A stretch of 64,000 nucleotides of DNA from Betaproteobacteria bacterium (GCA_947486575.1 CANKUB010000007.1:1-64000), one strand, 5' to 3'. Counted from the stretch's first letter, positions 41,076-51,831 are shown. A program made the numbers and translations. The notes: generated by a model not told the origin, from the sequence alone.

Positions 41076-41201
41076 GCCATCCTCAAGCTAACAATGAGTT
41101 GATTAACCATGACATTATGCCAAATTTTGGTATCTGACAGGTAAGCCTTTCCCGGTTTGGCAATGGCCCGGAAATGCCGCATAAACTGCCTCTATTGCAA
41201 G

Positions 41202-41750
41202 CTATTTAGAACGATAGCGGCGTGAATTTGAAACTTTTGCAACCTTGGCAGGCAACGGCAGTGCGGTTTTGTATTTAACCTGCTTCAAGGCAAAGCTCGA
41301 ACGAATGTTGGATACGCCCGGAATTTTCGCCAGATAATCCACGATAAAACGCTCCAGCGACTGCATATCGGACACCACCACACGCAGCAGATAATCGGCG
41401 TCACCGGTCATCAGGTAACACTCCATCACCTCGTCGCGTGCCAGCACCGAGTTTTCAAACGTGTCGAGCGCATCGCGCATTTGTTTTTCGAGGCTGACTT
41501 GAATGAAAACGCTCACGGTAAGGCCCAGCTTGATCGGGTCCAACAACGTTACATAGCGGCGTATCAGCCCCGCCTGTTCGAGATCGCGCACGCGGCGCAA
41601 ACACGGCGACGGTGACAGAAATATCTTCTCCGCCAGATCGGCGTTGGTCAGTCGCGCATCGTGTTGTAGCGCCGCGAGAATGCGCCAGTCCGTTTCATCC
41701 AGCGTCACTGAATTCTGTAAATCAGCAATTTCCTGCTTTTTAGTATTCAT
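41202..41750 (-). CDS. Lrp/AsnC family transcriptional regulator
   Basis: [50 protein letters not shown]. Confidence 0.93.
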   Translation of the reverse strand: MNTKKQEIADLQNSVTLDETDWRILAALQHDARLTNADLAEKIFLSPSPCLRRVRDLEQAGLIRRYVTLLDPIKLGLTVSVFIQVSLEKQMRDALDTFENSVLARDEVMECYLMTGDADYLLRVVVSDMQSLERFIVDYLAKIPGVSNIRSSFALKQVKYKTALPLPAKVAKVSNSRRYRSK

Positions 41751-41902
41751 ATTAAAGAATATTATTGCTTACAGACTTACTTTTCAAGCAAAACACGCAA
41801 ACACACACCCAACGCAACCGCCTACCATTGGGTGCTTCGCCAAAATGCAACGAAAAGTTTTATTTCTGCAAAATCGTCCGATTCATCAGGATAACAACGC
41901 TC

Positions 41903-44551
41903 ATGGACTACATCCCCGACCCCGACGCTCAGGAGACCCGCGAATGGGTCGAATCCCTGCAATCGCTGATCAGCAACGAAGGTGAAGCGCGTGCAGAATT
42001 CATTCTGCAGCAGTTGTTCGATACCGCGCGACGCAGTTGCCGTGGCCTCAAATTCAACGCCACCACCGCCTACTGCAATACCATTCCGTTGTCGGAGCAG
42101 CCGCCCTACCCTGGCGATCTGGCGCTGGAAGAACGCATCACGGCGCTCGTACGTTGGAACGCGCTGGCGATGGTGGTGCGCGCGAATCGCGAACATCCAG
42201 AATTAGGCGGCCACATCGCAACATACGCGTCCGCTGCCGATTTGTTTGAAGTCGGCCTCAACCACTTTTTCCGCGCTGGACAGAATGGCGATCTGGTGTA
42301 TTTTCAGCCACATTCAGCCACCGGCATTTACGCGCGCGCGTTTCTCGAAGGGCGACTCTCTGAAGATCAACTAATGAAATACCGGCAGGAAACGCGCGGC
42401 GGTGGCTTGTCGTCGTATCCGCATCCGTGGCTGATGCCGGACTTTTGGCAGTTTCCGAACGCGTCGATGGGGCTGGGGCCGATTAATGCGATTTATCAGG
42501 CGCGCTTTATGCGCTACCTGGAAAATCGGGAGATCCGCCCGCCGTCGGATCGCAAGGTATGGGCGTTTGTCGGCGACGGCGAAATGGATGAACCGGAATC
42601 TCTGGCGGGTTTGTCGCTCGCCGCACGCGAAAAACTGGATAACCTGATTTTTGTGGTGAACTGCAATCTGCAGCGGCTGGATGGGCCGGTGCGCGGCAAC
42701 GGCTCCATCATTCAGGAGCTGGAGGGCCTGTTTACCGGCGCGGGCTGGAACGTCATCAAGCTGCTGTGGGGCAGCGACTGGGATGCGCTGTTTGCACGCG
42801 ACAAGGAAGGCATACTGCTGCAACGCCTGCACGAAACCGTCGATGGTGAATTGCAGAAATACGCCGCCACCGATGGGCGGTTTAACCGCGAGCATTTCTT
42901 CAATAAGTATCCTGAATTGCAGGCGCTGGTGGCCGATTTATCCGACGCCGACATCGACCGGCTGCGGCGCGGCGGGCACGATCCACTGAAAATTCATGCC
43001 GCGTATCACGCCGCCACACGCCAGCGCGGGCGCCCCACAGTAATCCTCGCGCAAACCAAAAAGGGTTACGGCATGGGCCAGTGGGGCGAAGGCAAGATGA
43101 CCGCGCACCAGGCCAAAAAACTGGAGACCGATGCGCTGCTGGCGTTTCGGGATCGCTTTGCGCTGCCGATTTCAGATGACGACGTGGCTGCCTTGCGCTT
43201 TTACAAGCCCACCGAACACTCTCAAGAAATCAAATACTTAAAGTCACGCCGCAAAACGCTCGGCGGCGCAATCCCGGCGCGCGTCAAAACAGCACCGGCG
43301 TTGCCTGCACCCAAATTGTCGCTATTCGCCCGCGTAATCGAAGGCTCAAACGAACGCGAAGAATCCACCACTATGAGCTTCGTCGCGCTGCTGTCACAAC
43401 TACTTAAAAGCCCCGACATTGGCAAACACGTGGTGCCCATCGTAGCCGATGAAGCGCGCACCTTCGGCATGCAAACGCTGTTCCGGCAATTCGCTATTTA
43501 CTCGTCTACCGGACAGATGTACGAGCCCGAAGACCGCGACGAATTGCTCTATTACAAGGAAGCCAAAAACGGCCAGATCATTGAAGAAGGCATCACGGAA
43601 GCAGGTGCGATGTCGTCGTGGATCGCCGCAGCGTCAGCCTACAGCGCGCATGGCGTAACCATGTTGCCGTTTTATATTTTCTATTCCATTTTTGGCTTTC
43701 AGCGGGTGGCCGATTTGATCTGGGCAGCAGGCGACAGTCGCGCGCGCGGTTTCTTGATCGGCGCAACCAGCGGGCGCACAACACTTTCCGGCGAGGGTTT
43801 GCAGCATCAGGATGGCTCCAGCCACGTTATTGCGGCGACATTTCCCAATTGCGTCTCGTACGACCCCACCTACGGCTACGAACTCGCTGTGATTGTGCAG
43901 GACGGCGTGCGGCGCATGCTGGACGAGCAGGAAGATGTGTTCTACTACCTCACCGTCACCAATGAAAACTACCGCATGCCGGCTATGCCCGCCGGGGTGG
44001 ACGAAGGCATTCTGCGCGGCATGTATTTGCTGCGCGCTGGCAGCAGCAGTGCGAAACACCGCGTGCAACTCATGGGCTGCGGCACCATCCTGCGTGAGGT
44101 GCTGGCCGCGGCAGAAATCCTCGAACATGATTACCACGTGGCTGCCGACGTATGGAGCGTCACCAGCTTCACCGAACTCACGCGCGATGGCACGGCGTGC
44201 GAACGCTGGAACCGGCTGCACCCGCAAGCCCCGCCCCGCGTCACATGGATAGAGCAATGCCTGAAAGAGCACAGCGGCCCTGTTATTGCCGCCACCGACT
44301 ACGTGCGGGCCTTCGCCGAACCCATACGCGCGTGGGTGGATCGCCCGTACACGGTATTGGGCACCGATGGGTTCGGCCGCAGTGATACACGTGAGCTGTT
44401 GCGCCGGTTTTTTGAGGTCGATCGCGCGCACATCACCGTTGCTGCGCTGAAAGCACTGGCCGATCAGGAAGCACTGCCTGCGGCCACGGTATCACGGGCT
44501 ATTGAAACATTTGGTATTCATGCGGATGCACTGGAGCCCTGGCATGCGTAG
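41903..44551 (+). CDS. aceE: homodimeric-type 2-oxo acid (pyruvate) dehydrogenase E1, AceE/MdeB-like
   Basis: FVGDGEMDEPESLAGLSLAAREKLDNLIFVVNCNLQRLDGPVRGNG; HQDGSSHVIAATFPNCVSYDPTYGYELAVI; about 880 aa. Confidence 0.9.
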   Translation: MDYIPDPDAQETREWVESLQSLISNEGEARAEFILQQLFDTARRSCRGLKFNATTAYCNTIPLSEQPPYPGDLALEERITALVRWNALAMVVRANREHPELGGHIATYASAADLFEVGLNHFFRAGQNGDLVYFQPHSATGIYARAFLEGRLSEDQLMKYRQETRGGGLSSYPHPWLMPDFWQFPNASMGLGPINAIYQARFMRYLENREIRPPSDRKVWAFVGDGEMDEPESLAGLSLAAREKLDNLIFVVNCNLQRLDGPVRGNGSIIQELEGLFTGAGWNVIKLLWGSDWDALFARDKEGILLQRLHETVDGELQKYAATDGRFNREHFFNKYPELQALVADLSDADIDRLRRGGHDPLKIHAAYHAATRQRGRPTVILAQTKKGYGMGQWGEGKMTAHQAKKLETDALLAFRDRFALPISDDDVAALRFYKPTEHSQEIKYLKSRRKTLGGAIPARVKTAPALPAPKLSLFARVIEGSNEREESTTMSFVALLSQLLKSPDIGKHVVPIVADEARTFGMQTLFRQFAIYSSTGQMYEPEDRDELLYYKEAKNGQIIEEGITEAGAMSSWIAAASAYSAHGVTMLPFYIFYSIFGFQRVADLIWAAGDSRARGFLIGATSGRTTLSGEGLQHQDGSSHVIAATFPNCVSYDPTYGYELAVIVQDGVRRMLDEQEDVFYYLTVTNENYRMPAMPAGVDEGILRGMYLLRAGSSSAKHRVQLMGCGTILREVLAAAEILEHDYHVAADVWSVTSFTELTRDGTACERWNRLHPQAPPRVTWIEQCLKEHSGPVIAATDYVRAFAEPIRAWVDRPYTVLGTDGFGRSDTRELLRRFFEVDRAHITVAALKALADQEALPAATVSRAIETFGIHADALEPWHA

Positions 44552-44675
44552 CAGGAATGCACAACATCTCAGGCGGCCCTATAATTTGCTCACGCGTTTC
44601 TGCCCATGGAATTTCATTTCTTGATGAAGAGAGATGCAGGTCTCTACATTGACGGTCAGCCGACTTCGCACACAC

Positions 44676-45119
44676 ATGAAATTAGTCACGATCAAGCCGT
44701 TCGAGAACCTCAGTCACCGCGAGAAAGTTGTCGCGTTATGGGAGGCTGTGTTCGGCTACGAGACCGCCCACAACAACCCCCATCTTGTCATCGACAAAAA
44801 AATCGCTATCGACGACGGACTCTTCTTTGTTGCCATCGCTGACGTTGAGATCGTAGGCGCGATTATGGCCGGATACGATGGGCATCGCGGCTGGCTTTAC
44901 GTGGTCGCAGTGCAACCCAATGATCGCAAGAACGGCATCGGCTCTGATCTCGTGTTACATGCAGAGCGCGCATTGGCCGCGCGAGGTTGCACGAAGATCA
45001 ATTTGCAGATTATGCAGGGAAACGGGGCTGTCGCGGCATTCTAAGCCTCGCTCGGCTATTCCGAGGAGAAGCGCATTAGCATGGGTAAACGCATCAATAA
45101 AAATATCCCGGTCGCCTGA
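44676..45119 (+). pseudogene. GNAT family acetyltransferase with in-frame TAA at 45042-45044
   Basis: VVAVQPNDRKNGIGSDLVLHAERALAARGCTKINLQIMQGNGAVAAF[TAA]ASLGYSEEKRISMGKRI: same frame continues the conserved GNAT C-terminus. Confidence 0.8.
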
Positions 45120-45259
45120 CCGTCACAGTCGCAATCAGCGCGCATCATCGTCACCGTCGTTGTCATCGTTATGCTTGGCTCGTTAAGCGATAACCGGTAA
45201 CACAGGCATTCGGCCTACTGCTATCGCAAGTGATCCGGATGCATACTGCAAACGCCCTC

Positions 45260-46255
45260 CTAAAACACCGACCGCTGTGTCAGCTTCGCTATCTTCGCCA
45301 CCCGTGCCCATTTAATCAGCTCGCTGCTGATGTGCGCCGCCATTTGATCGGGCGTGTTGCCGATGGGATCCATGCCCATGCTCAGCAGCCGCGTGCGCGC
45401 CTCGGGCATCTTCAAGAATTTTGCGATCTCGCCATTGAGCCGTTCTATGTTCGCGCGCAGCGTGCCACCGGGGGCAATCACGCCGTACCAACCGGTCACG
45501 TCGTAACCCGGCACACCGGCTTCCGCTACAGTGGGCGTGTCGGGCATGGTGTGCCAGCGTGTTCCGCCCGTCACCGCCAGCGCGCGCAGCCGGCCGGATT
45601 TGATATGCGGTGCAGCGAGGCCCATCGGGCTGAACATCATTTCAACCTGTCCGCCCACAACTTCGGTCATGGCAGGCGCACCGCCTTTGTAGGCAATGAG
45701 GTGCATATCAATGCCAGTCATCGATTTAAACAACTCGCCTGCCAGATGGATGGTGTCGCCCACGCCGGAACCAGCAAAGTTCAACTGCCCCGGCCGCGCT
45801 TTGGCCAGCGCGATCAGTTCCTTGATGGAATTCGCGGGCACGCGCGAGTTCACCACCACTACGAAGTTGCTCGCCGCAAGCACAGTCACCGGCGCAAAAT
45901 CTTTGGCCAGGCTGTAGGGCAGATTGGTATAGACATTCGGATGGATAGTGGCGCCAGAGCTGATCATGCCGATGGTGTGGCCGTCCGCAGGCGCGCGGGC
46001 AACGATTTCTGTGCCGATGATGCTGTCAGCACCCGCGCGATTGTCGACGGTTACCGGCACGCCGAGGCTTTCAGTCAGCCGCACGCCGATCAACCGCGCC
46101 AGTGTGTCATTGGGGCCGCCTGCTGCAAAGCCCACGACAAAACGGATCGCTTTTGCCGGGTAAGGCGTTGCAGGCGTTTGTGCAGCGGCATTGAGAAATG
46201 CCATGCCCGGCAGAGCGGCGATCAGCAATGGAACTTTTTGCATGAAGAATTGCAT
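45260..46255 (-). CDS. Bug/TctC family substrate-binding protein
   Basis: YPAKAIRFVVGFAAGGPNDTLARLI, YKGGAPAMTEVVGGQVE. Confidence 0.92.
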   Translation of the reverse strand: MQFFMQKVPLLIAALPGMAFLNAAAQTPATPYPAKAIRFVVGFAAGGPNDTLARLIGVRLTESLGVPVTVDNRAGADSIIGTEIVARAPADGHTIGMISSGATIHPNVYTNLPYSLAKDFAPVTVLAASNFVVVVNSRVPANSIKELIALAKARPGQLNFAGSGVGDTIHLAGELFKSMTGIDMHLIAYKGGAPAMTEVVGGQVEMMFSPMGLAAPHIKSGRLRALAVTGGTRWHTMPDTPTVAEAGVPGYDVTGWYGVIAPGGTLRANIERLNGEIAKFLKMPEARTRLLSMGMDPIGNTPDQMAAHISSELIKWARVAKIAKLTQRSVF

Positions 46256-46272
46256 AAACGATTCCCGATAAA

Positions 46273-46767
46273 TTAAGGCCAAGCCATCAACCGCTGCGCC
46301 AGCGCGGCAGCAAAGGTAGCTGAAGCTGCTGTACTCCAATCCAGCGTGTGCCGCCGCTCGCTGATGCGCCACTCACCATTCACACGGCGCAGTCGGTCAA
46401 GATATCGCAGGCTGCGCATGGCGATCTGCTCCGCCGGCTTGTCCGGTCGCACCAGAAACGCAATGGCGTAGGTTTCGGTCTCCGCAACATCTTTCTCCAG
46501 CACGTGAATAGTGAAATTACCCATGAAATGCGTGGATGCCAGCAGCTCGCCCGCAGCCAGCCGCCGGAACGTATTCATGGAGGCCATCAGATTTTCAATG
46601 CCATGCAGCGGCGAGCGGCCTTCGTAATAGGCCTTCACGTCTTCGGTGAAGCAGCTGCGCACCTGATCAGGAAGCCCGCGATCCAGACCCTGGTAGTAGC
46701 GCGTGAGCACTTCATGAATGGCGGTTTTATCCAGCAGGTACTGCAAATCGACTTGTGGCCGTGGCAT
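46273..46767 (-). CDS. SnoaL/NTF2-like nuclear transport factor 2 family protein
   Basis: LLDKTAIHEVLTRYYQGLDRGLPDQVRSCFTEDVKAYYEG. Confidence 0.85.
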   Translation of the reverse strand: MPRPQVDLQYLLDKTAIHEVLTRYYQGLDRGLPDQVRSCFTEDVKAYYEGRSPLHGIENLMASMNTFRRLAAGELLASTHFMGNFTIHVLEKDVAETETYAIAFLVRPDKPAEQIAMRSLRYLDRLRRVNGEWRISERRHTLDWSTAASATFAAALAQRLMAWP

Positions 46768-46845
46768 TGCAATCACCTCGCACGCGCACGACGACGGCGC
46801 ACATTATATTTGTAACCATCTGTTTTTAAATGATTATTCATAGCT

Positions 46846-47823
46846 CTACTCTGCCTTGATGCCAGCATCGTCCAGCACTTTGGCCCAGCGCGTGTATTCG
46901 GATTTGATGTAAGCGGTGAACTGCGCCGGAGAACTACTCGATTGCAATTCAACACCCTGATTCGCAAAGCGGCTGCGGATATCGGGCGTTTGCACGAACT
47001 TCACGATCTCACCGTGCACACGCGTCAGGATTTCCAGCGGTGTGCCCGCAGGCGCCAGCATGCCATTGAAAATACTCGCCTGAAAGCCCGGCACGATTTC
47101 ACTGATAGCGGGCAAGTCTGGCAGCAGCGCACTGCGCACAGGGCTGGTAATCCCCAGCGCGCGCAACTTGCCGCCGCGCGCGTGCGCCAGCGAGGTACTG
47201 AGATTGTCGAACTTTACCGGCACCTGTCCGCCCAGCAAGTCAATGATGGCTGGGCCGTCACCATTGTACGGAATGCGCATGATGCGCACGCCCGCCATGC
47301 GGCCAAACAGCTCCAGCGCCAGATGCGACCCGGAACCGTTGCCGGACGTCGCGCCGTTCAGTTCGCCGGGGCGTGATTTCGCCAGTGCAATAAATTCCTT
47401 CAGATTTTTTGCGGGCAGCGACGGATGCACCACCAGCATTTGCGGCAAGGTGGCAATCAGGCTCACGCCCACAAAATCGCGCACCGGGTCGTAGGGCGGG
47501 TTGCGCATCATTTTCGCTGCCACCAGCGCACTTTGCGCCACCATGATGAAGGTATAACCATCCGGCGCCGCGCGCGCCACGCTGCCAAAGCCTATGGTGC
47601 TGTTGGCACCCGGACGGTTCTCAACAATCATACGCTGGCCCAAGCCTTCGCTGACCTTGTCGGCAACCGAGCGCCCCATCAGATCGAGATTGCCGCCGGG
47701 TTGCACAGAGACGATCAGGCGTACCGGTCTGGCGGGATAGGCCTGCGCCTGCGCTTCAGGCATGACGCTGTTCATCACCGTCAATGCACTGACCGCGGCA
47801 AAAAGCATTGATGTTCGCTTCAC
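46846..47823 (-). CDS. Bug/TctC family substrate-binding protein
   Basis: YPARPVRLIVSVQPGGNLDLMGRSV, IPYNGDGPAIIDLLGGQV, DAGIKAE. Confidence 0.92.
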   Translation of the reverse strand: MKRTSMLFAAVSALTVMNSVMPEAQAQAYPARPVRLIVSVQPGGNLDLMGRSVADKVSEGLGQRMIVENRPGANSTIGFGSVARAAPDGYTFIMVAQSALVAAKMMRNPPYDPVRDFVGVSLIATLPQMLVVHPSLPAKNLKEFIALAKSRPGELNGATSGNGSGSHLALELFGRMAGVRIMRIPYNGDGPAIIDLLGGQVPVKFDNLSTSLAHARGGKLRALGITSPVRSALLPDLPAISEIVPGFQASIFNGMLAPAGTPLEILTRVHGEIVKFVQTPDIRSRFANQGVELQSSSSPAQFTAYIKSEYTRWAKVLDDAGIKAE

Positions 47824-47844
47824 GATGATTTCCCCAGGTGAACG

Positions 47845-48684
47845 TCAATGCGCTGCGCGCACAAACGCTTTCAATTCCGCCACACACCGATCCGGGGCCA
47901 GCAGGTTGACACCATGACCATAACCTTCAAAGGCCACCACCTTCGCGCGCGGCATGCGTTCGCGCATGGCGCTGCGGTGTGAATTATCAGCGATTTGGCT
48001 GTTGGCGCCGCCGAGGATCAGGGTTGGCGTCTGTATCTCGGGCAGCCGTGGCCAAAGGTCGCCGGCTGCGACAGCCTTGTCCATGCCGTTCGCCACATGC
48101 ACGGGCGTCGCGTCCATCTGCGCGATGTACCATTCGCACAACTCGGGTGATGCCCTGCTGGTGTCGATGCGGTAGGACAATGTTTGCCGGCACCAGCCGC
48201 CCACGCCGAATTTCTCAAATGCCGCCGCGCGCGTTTTTTCACCCAGCGTATAGGTGGACGCAATCTGCGACGAGCGTTTGAACGGCGTGTCGCACAAGGT
48301 CAACGACTGCAGGCGCTGCGGATGATTCAGCGCAGCGGTCATGCCGACAATGCCGCCCGACGATTCTCCGACCCAGCGCACACGATCAAGACCGAGTACA
48401 TCCATAAGTCCTATTGCGTCGTTCGCGAGTTGATCAAAGGTGTACACGCTGCCTGCGGGCGGCACGCTGGTTTGACCGCAACCCCGCGCGTCAAATCGCA
48501 ACACGCGGTAGTCAGCAGCCAGCAACGGCATCCAGGCCTGCCAAAACATCATGTTGCGCGCGTAACCATGGTAGAGCAGGACAGTTTCCGGCGGCGTTGT
48601 GCGCCACGGCGGCGTGTAATCCGCGAGCTCGTAGTGAATATCGAGATCACCTACGCGTGCGCTGCTGTACGTTTGTTTCTTCAT
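47845..48684 (-). CDS. alpha/beta hydrolase
   Basis: VLLYHGYARNMMFWQAWMPLL, RFDARGCGQTS, VRWVGESSGGIVGMTAAL. Confidence 0.9.
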   Translation of the reverse strand: MKKQTYSSARVGDLDIHYELADYTPPWRTTPPETVLLYHGYARNMMFWQAWMPLLAADYRVLRFDARGCGQTSVPPAGSVYTFDQLANDAIGLMDVLGLDRVRWVGESSGGIVGMTAALNHPQRLQSLTLCDTPFKRSSQIASTYTLGEKTRAAAFEKFGVGGWCRQTLSYRIDTSRASPELCEWYIAQMDATPVHVANGMDKAVAAGDLWPRLPEIQTPTLILGGANSQIADNSHRSAMRERMPRAKVVAFEGYGHGVNLLAPDRCVAELKAFVRAAH

Positions 48685-48685
48685 C

Positions 48686-49672
48686 TCAATCTGCTCTGGC
48701 GCCGGCGATTTTCACCACCTTCGCCCATTTGGCGATTTCGCTCCTGATGTAGGCTGCAAATACGTTCGGCGGGATACCACCGGGCGTTGTGCCTTCGGCG
48801 ATGAGACGCTGCGATACCTCAGGTGACAGCAGCGCCTTGGCCACTTCGCCATGCAGCCGGTTGACAATGACGAGCGGCGTGCCCGCAGGTACCACCACGC
48901 CCTGCCATGACACCGCCTCGAAACCCGGCACGCCCGATTCGGCGATTGTTGGAATATCCGGGGCCACGGGCAAGCGCTGTTCGCTGGTCATCGCCAGCGC
49001 GCGTATGCGTCCGGCGCGCGCCTGCGGCAACGCCACCTGCACCTGAATGCAGCTCATCTGTACCTCTCCCGCAATCAGCGCGGTCAGTTGTTCCGCCGCA
49101 CCTTTGTAAGGCACGTGCGTCATGTTCGCGCCCGTCATCGTCTTGAACAATTCCTGCGAGAGGTGATTGCCACCGCCGCTGCCTGCCGACGCATAATTGA
49201 TTTTGCTGGCAGGTGTTTTGGCCAGCGCGATAAAGTCCTTGATGCTGGCAGCAGGAAGCGCGGGGTTAACCGCGAACAGGTAAGGGCTCGATGTAGTGGT
49301 AGTCACCGGCAAAAAGTCACGCAGCGGATCGTAAGGCAGCTTGCTGTGCATGCTGACGTTGGTCGCGAGCGTGCTGATACTGCCCGCAAACAGCGTGTAG
49401 CCATCCGGCGGTGCTTTCGCCACCAGCACGGCGGCGACAATACCGGCGCCCCCTGCGCGATTGTCCACCACTACCTGCTGACCCATGCTTTCGGTCATCT
49501 TGCGGCTCAAGGTGCGGGCAATCATGTCGTTGCCGCCACCCGCACCAAAGCCGACGACGAATCGAATGGGTTTGGTGGGATAGGGCTGACCCGCGCCGGT
49601 TGCAGCTGTCTGCGCCTGCGCAAGACCCGCCATCAACGCACTCGCCAAAAAGATGTAACGTATTGTTTTCAT
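48686..49672 (-). CDS. Bug/TctC family substrate-binding protein
   Basis: YPTKPIRFVVGFGAGGGNDMIARTL, VPYKGAAEQLTALIAGEV. Confidence 0.92.
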   Translation of the reverse strand: MKTIRYIFLASALMAGLAQAQTAATGAGQPYPTKPIRFVVGFGAGGGNDMIARTLSRKMTESMGQQVVVDNRAGGAGIVAAVLVAKAPPDGYTLFAGSISTLATNVSMHSKLPYDPLRDFLPVTTTTSSPYLFAVNPALPAASIKDFIALAKTPASKINYASAGSGGGNHLSQELFKTMTGANMTHVPYKGAAEQLTALIAGEVQMSCIQVQVALPQARAGRIRALAMTSEQRLPVAPDIPTIAESGVPGFEAVSWQGVVVPAGTPLVIVNRLHGEVAKALLSPEVSQRLIAEGTTPGGIPPNVFAAYIRSEIAKWAKVVKIAGARAD

Positions 49673-49681
49673 TTATTATTT

Positions 49682-50851
49682 TTAAGCCGCCGATTCGAGA
49701 ATTTCGTAGACCTGTTCCACGCTGGTTATTTTGCGCGGGTTGGTATGCAGCCAGCTGTCGTGCATGGCGTGATCCGCAATCATCGCAAACTGGTCATGCG
49801 TGACGCCAACCTCCAACAAACGGCCCGGCTGCTCCAATTCCTTGACGAAATCGGCAATCACGTCGGCCGCGTCGGCGCCTGGTCGCCCCATGGCTTCTGC
49901 CACCAGTTTCTGCCGTGCGGCATTGACGGAGCGGTTGTAGCGCAGCACCGGCGCCAGCATCACGCAGGAAGTATGGCCATGCGGCACGTCGCAACTGCCG
50001 CCCAGCACATGGCCAATCGCATGACTCGCGCCCATATTAATGCCGCCCTGCCGCCCCTGCATCGCCAGCCACACGCCCAACTGGCAATCAAGGCGCGCGT
50101 CGAGATCGCCAGGATCTTTTTTGACGCGCAATAACCCCTGGCTGAGCAGCTTCAGCGCATGCAGAAAGCTCGCATCGCTCGCCGGATTAGAACTGCCGGA
50201 ACAGATCGCCTCCGTGGCATGATCAATCGCGCGCACGCCGCTCGACAACCAAACCCACAGCGGCGTGTGAACAGTCGGGGCAGGGTCCAGTATGGTCACA
50301 CGCGGTATCAGCAGCGGATGGCGGTAACTTTGCTTCACCTTCGTGCGATTATCAGTACAACCGCCGCCGGGCTGAAACTCACCGCCTGAAAGCGTGGTGG
50401 GTATGGCAATCTGGCGCACCTTCGGGCCGTCGAACTCGGGCACCCTGCGCGTGCCATCAGCTTTGACATCAACATGGTATGCGTCAAATTCTTCGTGCTT
50501 CGTAATATTGTGCCGCAGGCAAATCTGCACCATCTTGCCTGCATCGGTCACCGAGCCGCCGCCAAAGGTGACAATCAGATCAGCATCCGCCGCGCGCGCG
50601 GCCTGCGCCACATCCAGCACGGCATCACGCGGCGTATGCGCCGGCATGCGGTCGTACAATCCGGCGAAACGGTCACCCAGCGCGTCGTGCACTTTGCTGA
50701 TTTCATCGGTCGTGCGATTCATGGTGCCGCTCACCAGCAGAAACACACGCTGCGCCTTCAGACGTTCTGCTTCAGCACGCAAGGCCTGCGCTGCCGGTTG
50801 GCCGTAAACAATACGCTCTACTGCTGTAAACACAAACATGCCGGAAAACAT
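49682..50851 (-). CDS. iron-containing alcohol dehydrogenase (maleylacetate reductase-like)
   Basis: DLIVTFGGGSVTDAGKMVQIC; RAIDHATEAICSG; GASHAIGHVLGGSCDVPHGHTSCVMLAPV. Confidence 0.9.
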   Translation of the reverse strand: MFSGMFVFTAVERIVYGQPAAQALRAEAERLKAQRVFLLVSGTMNRTTDEISKVHDALGDRFAGLYDRMPAHTPRDAVLDVAQAARAADADLIVTFGGGSVTDAGKMVQICLRHNITKHEEFDAYHVDVKADGTRRVPEFDGPKVRQIAIPTTLSGGEFQPGGGCTDNRTKVKQSYRHPLLIPRVTILDPAPTVHTPLWVWLSSGVRAIDHATEAICSGSSNPASDASFLHALKLLSQGLLRVKKDPGDLDARLDCQLGVWLAMQGRQGGINMGASHAIGHVLGGSCDVPHGHTSCVMLAPVLRYNRSVNAARQKLVAEAMGRPGADAADVIADFVKELEQPGRLLEVGVTHDQFAMIADHAMHDSWLHTNPRKITSVEQVYEILESAA

Positions 50852-50862
50852 GGGAATTCCTT

Positions 50863-51831
50863 TCAGTTGGAGACTTCGAATTTTACGGTCTTTGCCAGCT
50901 TGGACCAGCGCGTGAGTTCCGCTTTGAGGTAGGTTGCCATGTGCGCCGGGCTGCTGCCCACAGGTTCGCCACCGACAGTTTTCATGCGTTCACGCACCTC
51001 CGGCTTTTGCACGGCATCAACGATAGCGCCATTCAAACGATTGATCGCGGAAGCGGGGGTTCCGTGCGGTACAAAGGCTCCGAGCCATGTATTGACCTCA
51101 AAACCGGGCAACGCGGATTCGGCGATGGTTGGTATATCCGGCAGGGTACTGCTGCGCTTGAGGCTGCTGACCGCCAGCGCACGCACCCGGCCGGAAGTAA
51201 TCGCGCCGTACGCAGCGGGGATGGTTGCAAACACAAAGTTCAACCGCCCGCTCATCAGGTCTGTCATAAAGGCGCCAGCACTTTTGTAAGGCACGTGCGA
51301 CAACTGCAATCCCGCTGCATTGGCAAACATCTCGGTTACCAAGTGATTACCCGAGCCGTTGCCGACTGAGCCATAGTTGAGTACACCGGGCTTCGCCCTG
51401 GCGAGCGCAATCAGGTCGTTGGCGGATTTAACGGCCACGCTGGGATGCACCACGAGCACGGCAGGCACAACGGCGATCAGGCTCACCGGCGCGAAATCCT
51501 TCTCGGCATCGTACGGCAATTTCCTGAAAAGGATCGGGTTCGACGCAAGATTGGATGCGGAAATCAGCAGCGTATAACCATCCGCCTGCGCCTTCGCCAC
51601 CAGTGTGAATGCAGGCAATCCCGCGCCACCGCCACGATTGTCGATCACCAGCGACTGGCCCAGATTGGCCGATATGCCCGGCGCAATAATCCGCGCCAGC
51701 ACGTCCGCACTGCCGCCTACGCCATAAGGGATCACCGCGCGCAGGGGGCGTTCCGGAAAAGCATGGGCGCCAGTCACGCTGCCAGCAAAGACCAGCGCTG
51801 CAGGGGCTAAAGCAGCGCGCCTCAGCACCAC
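50863..51831 (-). CDS. Bug/TctC family substrate-binding protein (GTG start proposed)
   Basis: FPERPLRAVIPYGVGGSADVLARII, VPYKSAGAFMTDLMSGRL; start overlaps the end of upstream NIPSNAP gene. Confidence 0.9.
   Translation of the reverse strand: MVLRRAALAPAALVFAGSVTGAHAFPERPLRAVIPYGVGGSADVLARIIAPGISANLGQSLVIDNRGGGAGLPAFTLVAKAQADGYTLLISASNLASNPILFRKLPYDAEKDFAPVSLIAVVPAVLVVHPSVAVKSANDLIALARAKPGVLNYGSVGNGSGNHLVTEMFANAAGLQLSHVPYKSAGAFMTDLMSGRLNFVFATIPAAYGAITSGRVRALAVSSLKRSSTLPDIPTIAESALPGFEVNTWLGAFVPHGTPASAINRLNGAIVDAVQKPEVRERMKTVGGEPVGSSPAHMATYLKAELTRWSKLAKTVKFEVSN

Noticed and set aside
41903-41960. AceE start at 41765 as given in the ORF track
   Set aside because: The upstream extension lacks E1 similarity; MDYIPDPDAQETREWVESL at 41903 fits the family N-terminus.
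44676-45119. Selenocysteine/recoding explanation for the GNAT stop
   Set aside because: The codon is TAA, which is not used for selenocysteine; nonsense mutation or sequencing error is simpler.
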